Assembly (NCBI GenBank): GCA_902492455.1
Contig: CABULH010000012.1
Span: 1 to 64,000 of the forward strand
Direction of reading: 5' to 3'
From: an uncultured Oscillospiraceae bacterium
GTDB taxonomy: Bacteria > Bacillota > Clostridia > Oscillospirales > Acutalibacteraceae
Length of the DNA stretch: 64,000 nucleotides
The position numbers and the translations under genes were made by a program. Below are positions 1 to 7,236 of this stretch, one piece after another; positions within the stretch are counted from its first letter, which is position 1; each line of letters begins with the position of its first letter. The notes under the pieces were generated by a model. It was not told where the DNA came from, did no database searches, and was given only the letters and a program-made list of their open reading frames with translations.

Positions 1-2
1 TT

Positions 3-266
3 TCAGGCCTCCTGGCCCTCTACCTGAGCCTCGGCTTCCTTGGCGGCCCGGGCCTCGTTGATATCCTTAGCGGCGGCCAAAATGTCGGCGACGTTCTCTT
101 GGGCGGAGGTAACCGTCTCCATTACACAATCCTTCATCCGCAGGCCGGCAGCGGTGATGTGGGTATAGGCCTTCTTGGCGTCCTTGCTGGTGAGCAGCTT
201 CACGCCGGCGGAGCCAAACAGGGCGCCGCCCACGAAGCAGGCCAGTCTGACATAGTGTTTCATCAT
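3..266 (-). CDS. DUF6110-like small membrane protein
   Basis: An 87-residue protein with one hydrophobic segment at about residues 6-27, followed by a charged, mostly helical tail rich in Ala, Glu and Lys. Two Met codons open the frame, and a GAAAGGAAG ribosome binding site lies about 9 nt upstream. It resembles the DUF6110 proteins found beside metal-transport genes in gut Firmicutes; this assignment is from memory of the family and no function is known. It is the last visible gene of a leftward cluster containing ZIP, HMA and AraC genes. The next gene of that cluster, if any, lies outside the window. Confidence 0.6.
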   Translation of the reverse strand: MMKHYVRLACFVGGALFGSAGVKLLTSKDAKKAYTHITAAGLRMKDCVMETVTSAQENVADILAAAKDINEARAAKEAEAQVEGQEA

Positions 267-293
267 GGGGGTTTCTTCCTTTCTGCTATGTAC

Positions 294-374
294 TTATTTG
301 CGTTTGTAGCCTGTGATCATCACCATAACCATGCAGATCACGGCGCCCCAGGCCCAGAAGCGATGCTGTTTCAT
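294..374 (-). CDS. 26-residue single-span membrane peptide
   Basis: A very short frame, MKQHRFWAW through GYKRK, with one hydrophobic stretch (about residues 8-21) flanked by basic ends. It has a strong ribosome binding site (AGGAGGAGAT) just upstream. Its place between the AraC regulator and the DUF6110-like gene on the same strand supports translation. It resembles tiny proteins annotated near metal transporters (DUF6219-like, from memory). Function unknown. Confidence 0.55.
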   Translation of the reverse strand: MKQHRFWAWGAVICMVMVMITGYKRK

Positions 375-480
375 CAAGATCTCCTCCTGTTGGAAAACAA
401 ACATATCTCTTTGCGTATTGAAGTATTATAGCAGACACCCTGTGTAACTGCATTGCCAAATCAGCCGAGTAGCTGCCTAT

Positions 481-1362
481 TCAGACATTTTTTCGGTATT
501 GGCCCGGAGTCACTCCATATTGTTGGCGGAAAGCGGCGGCAAATTGACTGACGCTGCTGTAACCCACCGCTTTTGCCACTCCTTCCAGATTTAATCCGGA
601 CGTGTTCAGCAGTTCTGCCGCCCGCTCCATCCGCCTCTGCCGCAGCCAAGTGTGAACGGGCAGACCATACAGTTGGCGGAACGCCTCCTTAAACGTGGTG
701 GCGGAGAGACAGGCCCGGCGGCTTAGGGCAGGGATGGTGAGAGACTCATCCAGATGCGCTTCCATGTACCGACGGGTCTCCGCCAGAGACCGAACAATAT
801 TCCGATTTGGCATCGAACCCGGGATAGTATACGTCTCCTGTTCATCCTGGGTGGAGAGCAGATAGAGCAGTTCCACCGACTTCCACACGCACCAGCGCGC
901 CTGCTCGCTTTGGGGAAGACGGTCCAAGTTGGCAAAAGCCGCCCGGCTCCAGTTGGTGGGACCCTCCACGGCGCAGCCACCCCGGCTGGCCATCCATCGC
1001 CGCACCCGGCTTGTGTCCAAGGTCAGACCGCCCAGCAGATTGCAGATAGTTTCCAGGCTCTCTCGGGCACCCCGGGCATCTACCGCCACCAGGACGCCAG
1101 CCAGAGATGAGTCCACCCGAGCATTGGTCAGCCCAGAGAGGTCAGTGAGAATCAACACCTTCCTGGCGTCAGCGGTCAGGAAGGTTCCGTCCCGCCGGGT
1201 CAAGGTCACTGATCCCCCCAGGCAGAACAGGGTCTCAAAGTGCAAGGGGTCCAGCTGGAGGGGTAATGGGTGCGGCCCCTCCTCCAGAGAGAACAGACAG
1301 GCTCGGGCGCCGGGCATCACATGGGTCCAATCACCACGGTCCGCCAGAAATTCCGCCAGCAA
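481..1362 (-). CDS. AraC family transcriptional regulator
   Basis: A 293-residue DNA-binding regulator. The last 100 residues form the AraC-type double helix-turn-helix: a first HTH around LTIPALSRRACLS, and a second ending in the signature GYSSVSQFAAAFRQQYGVTP. The N-terminal 190 residues are an unrecognised ligand or metal-sensing domain. The start is TTG with an AAAGGGGG ribosome binding site 8 nt upstream; the nearest upstream ATG is out of frame. It lies 38 bp downstream of the HMA gene on the same strand, so it probably controls the ZIP-HMA operon (inference). The effector cannot be read from the sequence. Confidence 0.85.
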   Translation of the reverse strand: MLAEFLADRGDWTHVMPGARACLFSLEEGPHPLPLQLDPLHFETLFCLGGSVTLTRRDGTFLTADARKVLILTDLSGLTNARVDSSLAGVLVAVDARGARESLETICNLLGGLTLDTSRVRRWMASRGGCAVEGPTNWSRAAFANLDRLPQSEQARWCVWKSVELLYLLSTQDEQETYTIPGSMPNRNIVRSLAETRRYMEAHLDESLTIPALSRRACLSATTFKEAFRQLYGLPVHTWLRQRRMERAAELLNTSGLNLEGVAKAVGYSSVSQFAAAFRQQYGVTPGQYRKNV

Positions 1363-1400
1363 TATTCTGCCCCCTTTCCATCTGTCTGCATCCCGGCTCT

Positions 1401-1649
1401 TTACCAGCTGAACAGCCCCTTCTTTTCCCAGGGCTCCTTCCGGATCTCCCCCACCTCATAGCCGGTGGCGGAAATGGCAGCACGCAGGGCATCCTCGTCC
1501 AGGTCCGTCTCTGCAATCACCGTGGTCTCTTTTTTGCTCCGGGAGGAGGTGACCTTCTTCACTGGAAATGATTTCGGAACCGCATCGTTTACATGGCTTT
1601 CGCACATGCCGCACATCATGCCGTCTACTTGGGCCGTGTACTTCCACAT
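1401..1649 (-). CDS. Heavy-metal-associated domain protein (small metallochaperone)
   Basis: An 82-residue protein consisting of a single HMA ferredoxin-like fold. The metal-binding motif is GMMCGMC with Cys13 and Cys16, differing from the usual GMTCxxC. The expected beta-alpha-beta pattern follows, ending in a typical TGYEV turn near residue 65. It probably binds a soft or transition metal ion in the cytoplasm and passes it to a transporter. It lies between the ZIP transporter and AraC genes on the same strand, which suggests one metal-homeostasis operon. The metal (Cu, Zn or other) cannot be settled from sequence. Confidence 0.8.
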   Translation of the reverse strand: MWKYTAQVDGMMCGMCESHVNDAVPKSFPVKKVTSSRSKKETTVIAETDLDEDALRAAISATGYEVGEIRKEPWEKKGLFSW

Positions 1650-1731
1650 CGTCTATTCCTCCTGTCTATTCAAAAAGGTTAGATCACGCTAACTATTAGG
1701 CATGAAAAAGTGGTCGTTTTGGATGTCTCGC

Positions 1732-2514
1732 TTAGCCCAGTGCCACGTCCAGCGCCATCATCAGGGTGAAGCCCAGGGCGAAGGTCAGCGTTCCCACATT
1801 GGAGTGCTCCCCCTGGGACATCTCCGGGATCAGCTCCTCCACCACCACATAAAGCATGGCGCCGGCGGCGAAACTCAGCAGATAGGGCAAGGCTGGAACC
1901 ACCAGCCCGGCGGCCAGGATGGTCAGCCCGGCGCCCAGGGGTTCCACCGCACCGGAGAGCACACCCCCCGCAAAGGCCCGGACCTTGCCCACCCCCTCCG
2001 CCCGCAGAGGCATGGAGATGATGGCCCCCTCGGGGAAGTTCTGGATGGCGATGCCCAGGGACAGGACCAGCGCGGCTGTCATCGTGATCTGGCCTTCTCC
2101 CGCCAGGAAACCCGCGTAGACCACCCCCACCGCCATCCCCTCTGGGATGTTGTGGAGGGTGACGGCCAGCACCATCATGGTGGAGCGCTCCAGCCGGGTG
2201 CGGGGTCCCTCTGCCTGCTGGCTCCGCTGGTGGAGGTGGGGGATCAGGTGATCCAGACCCAGCAGGAAGAGGATACCGGCCCAGAAGCCGATGACCGCTG
2301 GCAGAAAGACCCAGACGCCCGCCCCAGCGGACTGCTCCATGGCGGGGATCAGCAGGCTCCAGATGGATGCAGCCACCATAACGCCAGAGGCAAAGCCGGT
2401 GAGCCCCCGCTGCACCCGGTCCCCCAGGCCCTTCTTCAGAAAAAAGACGCAGGCGGCGCCCAGGGAGGTGCCGAGAAGCGGGACGAGTAGCCCCCACGCT
2501 ACTGCCAGCTTCAT
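1732..2514 (-). CDS. ZIP family metal transporter
   Basis: A 260-residue integral membrane protein with about eight hydrophobic spans. It has the two ZIP metal-site motifs HNIPEG (residues 121-126) and QNFPEG (159-164), and a His-containing loop between spans 3 and 4 (HLIPHLHQ). ZIP proteins move Zn2+, Fe2+ or related divalent ions toward the cytoplasm. The ATG at 2514 has a run of AGGAGGGGGG upstream. It is the first gene of the leftward cluster ZIP, HMA, AraC and two small proteins. The length matches bacterial ZupT/GufA-like members. Confidence 0.9.
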   Translation of the reverse strand: MKLAVAWGLLVPLLGTSLGAACVFFLKKGLGDRVQRGLTGFASGVMVAASIWSLLIPAMEQSAGAGVWVFLPAVIGFWAGILFLLGLDHLIPHLHQRSQQAEGPRTRLERSTMMVLAVTLHNIPEGMAVGVVYAGFLAGEGQITMTAALVLSLGIAIQNFPEGAIISMPLRAEGVGKVRAFAGGVLSGAVEPLGAGLTILAAGLVVPALPYLLSFAAGAMLYVVVEELIPEMSQGEHSNVGTLTFALGFTLMMALDVALG

Positions 2515-2757
2515 TCCACCCCCCTCCTGTTCTTTGTCTGCCGGGACAAGTTTTCTTTCTGCTAATTAAGAACAATGGCAGATCATCACTTTCTGGTGGT
2601 TAGTATATGCTAACTTATATGTATTGTCAAGGACCACACGAGTATTGAATCATCTTTTTCTATTCTGCCTTTATATTTTTACCATCCTATAGGAGAATTT
2701 CATTCAGGGCACAAAGCCAATTTGCCCATTTACATTGTAGATTTCATCGTATTCTTA

Positions 2758-2785
2758 TTGACAAAAAGTACTTTTGTTCTATACT
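2758..2785 (+). promoter_or_regulatory. Sigma-A promoter reading into the mobilizable element
   Basis: TTGACA (2758-2763), a 16-bp spacer and TATACT (2780-2785) form a near-perfect housekeeping promoter. The 2576-2757 stretch upstream is AT-rich with no gene. The leader downstream holds a perfect 10-bp hairpin, GAGGTTCACA-cccc-TGTGAACCTC, near 2823-2846, before the small frame at 2902 and the sigma-like gene. Confidence 0.75.
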
Positions 2786-2901
2786 GGATACAGGCGAAAG
2801 CCGAAACTCGCAGCTTTCCGGTGAGGTTCACACCCCTGTGAACCTCAGGCATTCATGGGCCTCGTAGGGCACCAAAACCACCCTGAACGAAGGGAACATC
2901 C

Positions 2902-3012
2902 ATGAAGGTCTTCAGTATTTGGCGCTGTACCGGCAGCGCGGGTGTGCGCCTTTCCGTGGAGAGCGGAAAGGACACGAATGGACGACTCTGTCGTTGTTCT
3001 CTACAATGGTGA
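2902..3012 (+). CDS. Possible 36-residue leader peptide
   Basis: ATG at 2902 follows an AAGGGA ribosome binding site at 8-nt spacing. The frame encodes MKVFSIWRCTG through CSLQW and overlaps the start of the sigma-like gene by 35 nt in another frame. It is Cys-, Arg- and Ser-rich with no recognised domain. It could be a translated leader coupling translation to the regulator, or a chance frame. Evidence is the ribosome binding site and position only. Confidence 0.35.
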   Translation: MKVFSIWRCTGSAGVRLSVESGKDTNGRLCRCSLQW

Positions 3013-3367
3013 GCCAGTATCGGTGCCAAAGGAGGTAGCGGAATTTCTGGAGCAGGAGCGGAAACGGGAGCAGGCGCAGGATAAGCGGGACGAGAGGCAT
3101 CTGAGTAGAAGTGAGTTTGAAACGGTGCTGTCCTGCCTTGGAAACACCGATCCTCCCGTGGAAGAAACTGCGATCCAGGCCCTCCAGCTTGAAACTCTGC
3201 GAAAGGCTGTCCAAAAATTGGACGCCCAGGAGCAAAACCTGATCGCCTTGCGCTATGGTCAGGAGCTGACCATGGAGGAGATCGGGAGGCTCTGCGGCAT
3301 CTCGAAAATGGCGGTATCAAAGCGGCTGAGAAGGCTCCACGAAAAGCTGAGGAGCTCTGTCACATGA
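2978..3367 (+). CDS. Sigma-70 family-like regulator of the mobile element
   Basis: A 129-residue protein starting MDDSVVV. The N-terminal half is charged. The C-terminal half is a sigma region 4-type helix-turn-helix (about residues 75-128) with the pattern LTMEEIGRLCGISKMAVSKRL. There is no region 2, so it resembles the short sigma-like regulators carried by Clostridia conjugative and mobilizable elements. The start at 2978 is chosen over an upstream in-frame ATG because GGAAAGGA lies 7 nt before it. It is the first main gene after the strong promoter at 2758, and an intrinsic terminator overlaps its 3' end. It probably regulates transfer or excision genes (inference). Confidence 0.75.
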   Translation: MDDSVVVLYNGEPVSVPKEVAEFLEQERKREQAQDKRDERHLSRSEFETVLSCLGNTDPPVEETAIQALQLETLRKAVQKLDAQEQNLIALRYGQELTMEEIGRLCGISKMAVSKRLRRLHEKLRSSVT

Positions 3368-3387
3368 CAGGGCTCCCCAGCTTTTTT
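3342..3387 (+). terminator. Intrinsic terminator overlapping the sigma-like gene end
   Basis: A long hairpin, AAAGCTG-GGAGC-CTGTCA paired with TGACAG-GCTCC-CAGC (a few mismatches), is followed by TTTTTT. The left arm lies inside the coding region. It should end transcription of the short regulator transcript before repA. Confidence 0.75.
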
Positions 3388-3595
3388 CTGTCTCTGGGCT
3401 TGCTATTCATAAGCTCCGCTCTCGTCCATACTGGATGGGAGCAAAATTTTTTCCAAAGATTTTCTATTTTCTGGTTTACAAACTGCTTCTGAGTGTCCTA
3501 ATGGGTGAAGGACAAAGGTTCCGAATCGGAAAACCAGCTGATGGCCGCAGTTGGGATTGTCCTAAAACAAACTCAGAAAAGAAAGAAGAGCGAAC

Positions 3596-4696
3596 ATGAA
3601 TCCAACCCCGTTGACCTATCTGGACGGCGAAACTCTGATAAGCACCGTCCTGCCGCCCATCCGCTTTGTCGTAGACAAACTGCTTCCCCAGGGCCTGCAT
3701 ATCCTGGCTGGAGCGCCGAAGGTGGGAAAATCCTGGCTGGCTCTGTGGCTCTGCCTGTGTGTTGCCAAAGGAGAGCCGGTCTGGAATTTCCCCACTCTCC
3801 GGGGCGGCGTCCTCTACCTCTGCCTGGAAGACAGCTATTCCCGCATCCAAAACCGCCTGCTGGACATCACAGACAACGTCCCAGCAGACTTGTGCTTTGC
3901 CACCGTGTCTGAGAAACTGCACAGCGGGCTGGAGGAGCAGATCGAGGGATTTCTTGGCGCACACCCAGATACTGCGCTGGTGGTCATTGACACTCTCCAG
4001 CGCATCCGGGCTGTGGGAAACGAGGCAAATCCCTACGCCAGCGACTACCGGGATCTGGGTGTACTGAAGGAATTGGCAGACCGGAACCGCATCGCCATTC
4101 TGCTGATCCACCACCTGCGGAAACTAAACGATGAAGACCCCATGAACATGATCTCCGGTACCACCGGCATCAGCGGCGCCACGGACACCAACCTGGTACT
4201 GAAGAAAGGAAAAAGGAGCGGCAGCGCCGCCACCCTCTACTGCACCGGGCGGGACATCGAGTACCAAGAGCTGGTCCTGGAGTTCGACCAAGACGCCCAT
4301 GTATGGAAGTTGGTATCCAGCGGGGAATCCACAGAAGAAGAACAGGACAAAATCCTGGCTTCTCTCTCTGCTTTCCTCGCGGAGCGCCGGGAATTTACCG
4401 GCACCGCCACAGAGCTGGCAGAGGCGCTGGAGCCCTATTGCAGAGAAAAAATGCGTCCCAATGTGCTGATGAAGTACCTGCTCCGCCGCCAAGAGGAGCT
4501 GTCCCGCATGGGAATCGCCCTCCAGAGCAGGCGGACTCGTGACCGACGCGAGCTGGCGTTGACACGTGCCTGTGACAGCAATGACGGCAGTGACGGGAAA
4601 AACGATACGGAGCCAGTGCCGGATTTGTTGTCACAACCGTCACAGCTGTCACGGAGCCATGCAGTTAGTTCCAACGAAAGGAGAGCGAACAAATGA
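3596..4696 (+). CDS. RepA-like AAA ATPase (RecA-fold helicase type)
   Basis: A 366-residue protein. Walker A is GAPKVGKS at residues 39-46, Walker B is VVIDTLQ at about 129-135, and a sensor-like LLIHHLRK follows at about 169. This is the RepA/DnaB-like hexameric ATPase layout seen in replication genes of mobilizable elements. The C-terminal 130 residues look like a winged-helix DNA-binding region. The family is thought to support autonomous replication of the excised circle. The start codon follows GAAAGAAAGAAGAG. The stop overlaps the next start by ATGA. A clear homologue lies at 19151, with the same N-terminal PPIRF...LPQGLHILAGA pattern. Confidence 0.8.
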   Translation: MNPTPLTYLDGETLISTVLPPIRFVVDKLLPQGLHILAGAPKVGKSWLALWLCLCVAKGEPVWNFPTLRGGVLYLCLEDSYSRIQNRLLDITDNVPADLCFATVSEKLHSGLEEQIEGFLGAHPDTALVVIDTLQRIRAVGNEANPYASDYRDLGVLKELADRNRIAILLIHHLRKLNDEDPMNMISGTTGISGATDTNLVLKKGKRSGSAATLYCTGRDIEYQELVLEFDQDAHVWKLVSSGESTEEEQDKILASLSAFLAERREFTGTATELAEALEPYCREKMRPNVLMKYLLRRQEELSRMGIALQSRRTRDRRELALTRACDSNDGSDGKNDTEPVPDLLSQPSQLSRSHAVSSNERRANK

Positions 4697-5019
4697 ACCT
4701 GTTGGAGAAAGATCTGAAATTGCTTTTGGATACCCTGGCGGATCGCTGCACGACGGAAACCATGCGCTCCGTCATGGATACGATGAAACAGTCTATGGAT
4801 GACGGGGAGATTCCTCCAACGGAAACAGTGAGATTCTTCATCCAACACCCGGAACAGCCGACGGATTTGACTGCTTTTCAGCAGGCCCTTGCAATGGACA
4901 ACCTGCTGGAACAGGCGGAAGTAAATTTCCGCACGCTCTGCGATCTGCTCCGCTACCACTACTGGAAACAGGCTGGAGCGGTCAGCTCCGTAGACGAGTT
5001 TCTGGAGCTGTTCCGGTAA
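4693..5019 (+). CDS. Hypothetical protein co-translated with RepA-like ATPase
   Basis: A 108-residue acidic, helical protein starting in the ATGA overlap of the RepA-like stop codon, implying translational coupling. No domain is recognised. It has no signal peptide or membrane span. Conserved position between repA and the mob genes suggests a replication or partition accessory role, but nothing in the sequence proves it. Confidence 0.65.
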   Translation: MNLLEKDLKLLLDTLADRCTTETMRSVMDTMKQSMDDGEIPPTETVRFFIQHPEQPTDLTAFQQALAMDNLLEQAEVNFRTLCDLLRYHYWKQAGAVSSVDEFLELFR

Positions 5020-5049
5020 GACGCTGAGTGGGTGCCGATAACGGGGATT

Positions 5050-5137
5050 CCTCCCATTCGGGAGGGCAAGCATCGCGTCCGGCTATACGCCGGCCACAGT
5101 TCCGGGGCGCTGCCCCGGACCCCAGCCCCTGAAGGGG
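5050..5137 (+). other. Cluster of four hairpins, candidate origin of transfer
   Basis: Within 90 bp just upstream of the MobC-like gene lie four perfect inverted repeats: CCTCCC-attc-GGGAGG (5050-5065), CCGGC-tatac-GCCGG (5079-5093), TCCGGGGC-gct-GCCCCGGA (5101-5119) and CCCCT-ga-AGGGG (5126-5137). None is followed by a T-run. Position next to mobC and the relaxase fits an oriT. The nic site is not identified. Confidence 0.45.
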
Positions 5138-5151
5138 AGAAAGGAGCGTCA

Positions 5152-5469
5152 ATGCAGAGAGAAAAGAAAACCGAGATTATCACCCTGCGGGTAACACCAA
5201 AGACGAAAGACCGCATCCGGGCCAAGGCGCGGGAGCTGAACCTGACCGTCACCGACTACCTGTGTCTCTGTGGGCTGGGTAAGAGGATCGTCCGGGTGGA
5301 CGGTCTGGACAAGATGCTGTCCGAACTGAAAGCCCAGGGGCGAAACCTCAACCAGCTCACCACCCTGGCCAACATGGGGAAGGTCACCATCGTGTACGGA
5401 GACAGGCTGGCGGAGGGCTACGCCCAAATCAGCGAACAGCTCCGGCAACTGATGCGGGAGGTGATCTGA
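5152..5469 (+). CDS. MobC-like relaxosome accessory protein
   Basis: A 105-residue protein starting MQREKKTEI after AGAAAGGAG; the longer in-frame start at 5032 would read through the candidate oriT hairpins. It has a ribbon-helix-helix-like N-terminus (ITLRVTPKTKDRIRAKARELNLTVTDYL) and a C-terminal region with the MobC-type pattern GRNLNQLTTLAN. Such proteins bind oriT and help the relaxase. The stop is one base before the relaxase start, so the two are co-translated. A second, divergent copy is at 20652. Confidence 0.8.
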   Translation: MQREKKTEIITLRVTPKTKDRIRAKARELNLTVTDYLCLCGLGKRIVRVDGLDKMLSELKAQGRNLNQLTTLANMGKVTIVYGDRLAEGYAQISEQLRQLMREVI

Positions 5470-5470
5470 G

Positions 5471-6832
5471 ATGGCAACCTTCACCGCTGTCAAGAACCGG
5501 GGCGGAGGCCGGGGCGCGCTGAGCGGAGTGCTGCGATACACCCAGCAGGACGAAAAGACGCTGTGGAAAGTTCAACGGTTGGTGACAGGCTGGAACTGCA
5601 CCGCCCAATCCGCCCTCTCCGAGATGCAGCTCACCAAGGAGCGGTACCGGAAAACGAACGGGCGGCAGTACTACCACTTTGTCCAGTCCTTTGCGGAGAC
5701 AGACGACCTGACGCCCCAGGAGGCCCACGCCATTGCTCTGGAACTGGTCCAGCAGGAGTTTCCCAACTTCGAAGTGCTGGTGGCCACCCACATCGACACC
5801 GACCATCTGCACAGCCACCTGATCGTCAACAGCGTCAGCTTCCAGGACGGCAAAAAACTCCACCAGAGCGCCGCCGACCTCCAAGCTCACCGGCTGGCCA
5901 GCGATGAGATTTGTGCCGCCCACGGTCTGGACATACTGCCGCCGCCTGAAAAGCAGGTCAAGCAGAAACGGATGGGCACCCGCGAGTACCGCTCCGCCGC
6001 CAAGGGCGAGAGCTGGAAGTTCCGGCTGATGAACACCATCGACCAGTGCATGCGGTACGCCGAAACCCGCGAGGAATTCATCTCCCTGATGGAGAGCGAG
6101 GGCTACCAGGTGCGGTGGACGGACAGCCGGAAGAACATCACCTACACAACACCCAACGGTATGAAGTGCCGGGATGACCGGCTCCACGAATTGAAGTACA
6201 CAAAGGAGGTCATGGAGCGTGAATTCCGAATCCGGGCAGAGATTGTCCGTGGAAGAACTGAAACGGTTGAACCAGCCGCCGCAGTCAGCCCCTATGCCTC
6301 CGGCGCATCCGACTCAACAGGAATGGGACGAGCTTCTGGCGGCACTCACAGCCCTGTACCGGCTGGAGAACACCAACAGCGAGCGGCTGGAGCGCCTGGA
6401 GGCCAGCGTTGCGGCACAGGAGGCCCTATTTCGGGCGTTAACCCGGCAGGTGAGACAGCTCCCCACCCAGGCCCAGTTGGAGGCGCTGGCGCGAGATGTG
6501 GCCCAAATGAGGGCGGAGCTGAAACAGGCTGGGAAGAAGAAAGGGCTTTCTGTTTCTCTGCCCAGTCTGGAGACGGCGCTGTCCGTGCTGATCTGGCTGG
6601 CCCTGATTTTGTTGGGCACGATGGTTGGCATGGTGGTCTTGCGGACGATTTGGTCCGGCTTGGCCGCTCTCTGGAGCGCGGTGCGGACGCTGATCCCGTG
6701 AAGGACGCCACCACCACACATCAGCATGGGGACCGCAAGCTCCTGCGGAAGGAGCTTGCGAAAAAGATCGCCCTCGGCCACAAGGAGGACGATCACGAAG
6801 AAGAACCAACTTGGCAACAGTCTTTGGGCTGA
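5471..6832 (+). CDS. Relaxase/mobilization nuclease (MobA/VirD2 type)
   Basis: A 453-residue protein. The N-terminal 250 residues are the relaxase domain, with an early Tyr (LRYTQQ) as the likely nucleophile and the metal-binding three-histidine motif HIDTDHLHSH near residue 115. It nicks oriT and pilots the strand during mobilization by a helper conjugative element. From about residue 250 the protein becomes Gly/Ala/Pro-rich, because a second gene (6219-6701) is encoded in the +1 frame over the same DNA. Past that overlap the frame ends in an ordinary charged tail, RKELAKKIALGHKEDDHEEE, that I recognise from related relaxases. The long C-terminus is therefore probably real and not a missed frameshift. 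Confidence 0.85.
   Translation: MATFTAVKNRGGGRGALSGVLRYTQQDEKTLWKVQRLVTGWNCTAQSALSEMQLTKERYRKTNGRQYYHFVQSFAETDDLTPQEAHAIALELVQQEFPNFEVLVATHIDTDHLHSHLIVNSVSFQDGKKLHQSAADLQAHRLASDEICAAHGLDILPPPEKQVKQKRMGTREYRSAAKGESWKFRLMNTIDQCMRYAETREEFISLMESEGYQVRWTDSRKNITYTTPNGMKCRDDRLHELKYTKEVMEREFRIRAEIVRGRTETVEPAAAVSPYASGASDSTGMGRASGGTHSPVPAGEHQQRAAGAPGGQRCGTGGPISGVNPAGETAPHPGPVGGAGARCGPNEGGAETGWEEERAFCFSAQSGDGAVRADLAGPDFVGHDGWHGGLADDLVRLGRSLERGADADPVKDATTTHQHGDRKLLRKELAKKIALGHKEDDHEEEPTWQQSLG
6219..6701 (+). CDS. Coiled-coil, tail-anchored membrane protein overprinted in the relaxase gene
   Basis: A 160-residue protein in the +1 frame relative to the relaxase, entirely inside its coding sequence. It starts at GTG 6219 behind a near-perfect AAAGGAGGT at 8-nt spacing, good evidence for translation. 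Residues about 40-105 are a strongly heptad-like helix (LYRLENTNSERLERLEASV onward), and residues about 120-145 form a transmembrane span (IWLALILLGTMVGMVVL). The shape suggests a membrane-tethered accessory of mobilization, perhaps recruiting the relaxosome (inference). No family name is assigned. The amino-acid composition looks more natural than that of the relaxase frame over this stretch. Confidence 0.75.
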   Translation: MNSESGQRLSVEELKRLNQPPQSAPMPPAHPTQQEWDELLAALTALYRLENTNSERLERLEASVAAQEALFRALTRQVRQLPTQAQLEALARDVAQMRAELKQAGKKKGLSVSLPSLETALSVLIWLALILLGTMVGMVVLRTIWSGLAALWSAVRTLIP

Positions 6833-6868
6833 GGCCAGCCGTTCCCTGATATGGGAAGAAAGGCGAAT

Positions 6869-7153
6869 ATGAAAAAAGATTACGAAGTATATCGGGACAC
6901 CGGCGTTCTGGGCAGTTATCATCCAGAGATGGCCGTGCTGCGGGAGCAGCGCGGCGGAGAAGTCCTGACTACATTCCGTGATACCAATTATCAGCAGCGG
7001 GAGGATCACCTGGAGGGCCAGCGGGAGATGCTCATCCGAGGGAAAGTGTTCCATGTGACCTCCGTATTTCCCTCTGAGGCCATAGCGACGCCCACGGACA
7101 AGCTGCTCTCCCTGATCGACGCCGAGTTCGCGGATCAGGGCCACAGCGCCTGA
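6869..7153 (+). CDS. Small conserved protein upstream of the recombinase (TnpW-like position)
   Basis: A 94-residue protein, MKKDYEVYRDTGVLG onward, chosen over an ATG 18 nt earlier because AAAGG lies at good spacing before 6869. The C-terminal part (GKVFHVTSVFPSEA...TPTDKLLSLID) is a compact alpha/beta pattern resembling the small proteins that precede TnpX-type recombinases in Clostridia elements. Function unknown; it may modulate excision. It lies 36 bp after the relaxase stop and 83 bp before the recombinase. Confidence 0.6.
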   Translation: MKKDYEVYRDTGVLGSYHPEMAVLREQRGGEVLTTFRDTNYQQREDHLEGQREMLIRGKVFHVTSVFPSEAIATPTDKLLSLIDAEFADQGHSA

Positions 7154-7236
7154 TGTTTCAGTAGACTTGGGGGAGCCGGTGGGGTATACTGTCCCTACCC
7201 ATACCGGCTTGCCCCAGGAAAAGGAGGTTACAGAAT

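Noticed and set aside
2853..3320. Leftward frames opposite the sigma-like gene.
   Set aside because: They lie antisense to a gene with a clear promoter, ribosome binding site and sigma region 4 motif.
6240..6832. The relaxase C-terminus could be a frameshift artefact, with the true gene ending near 6240.
   Set aside because: The frame is open for 590 bp and ends in a charged, family-like tail (KKIALGHKEDDHEEE) after the overlap, so dual coding fits better.
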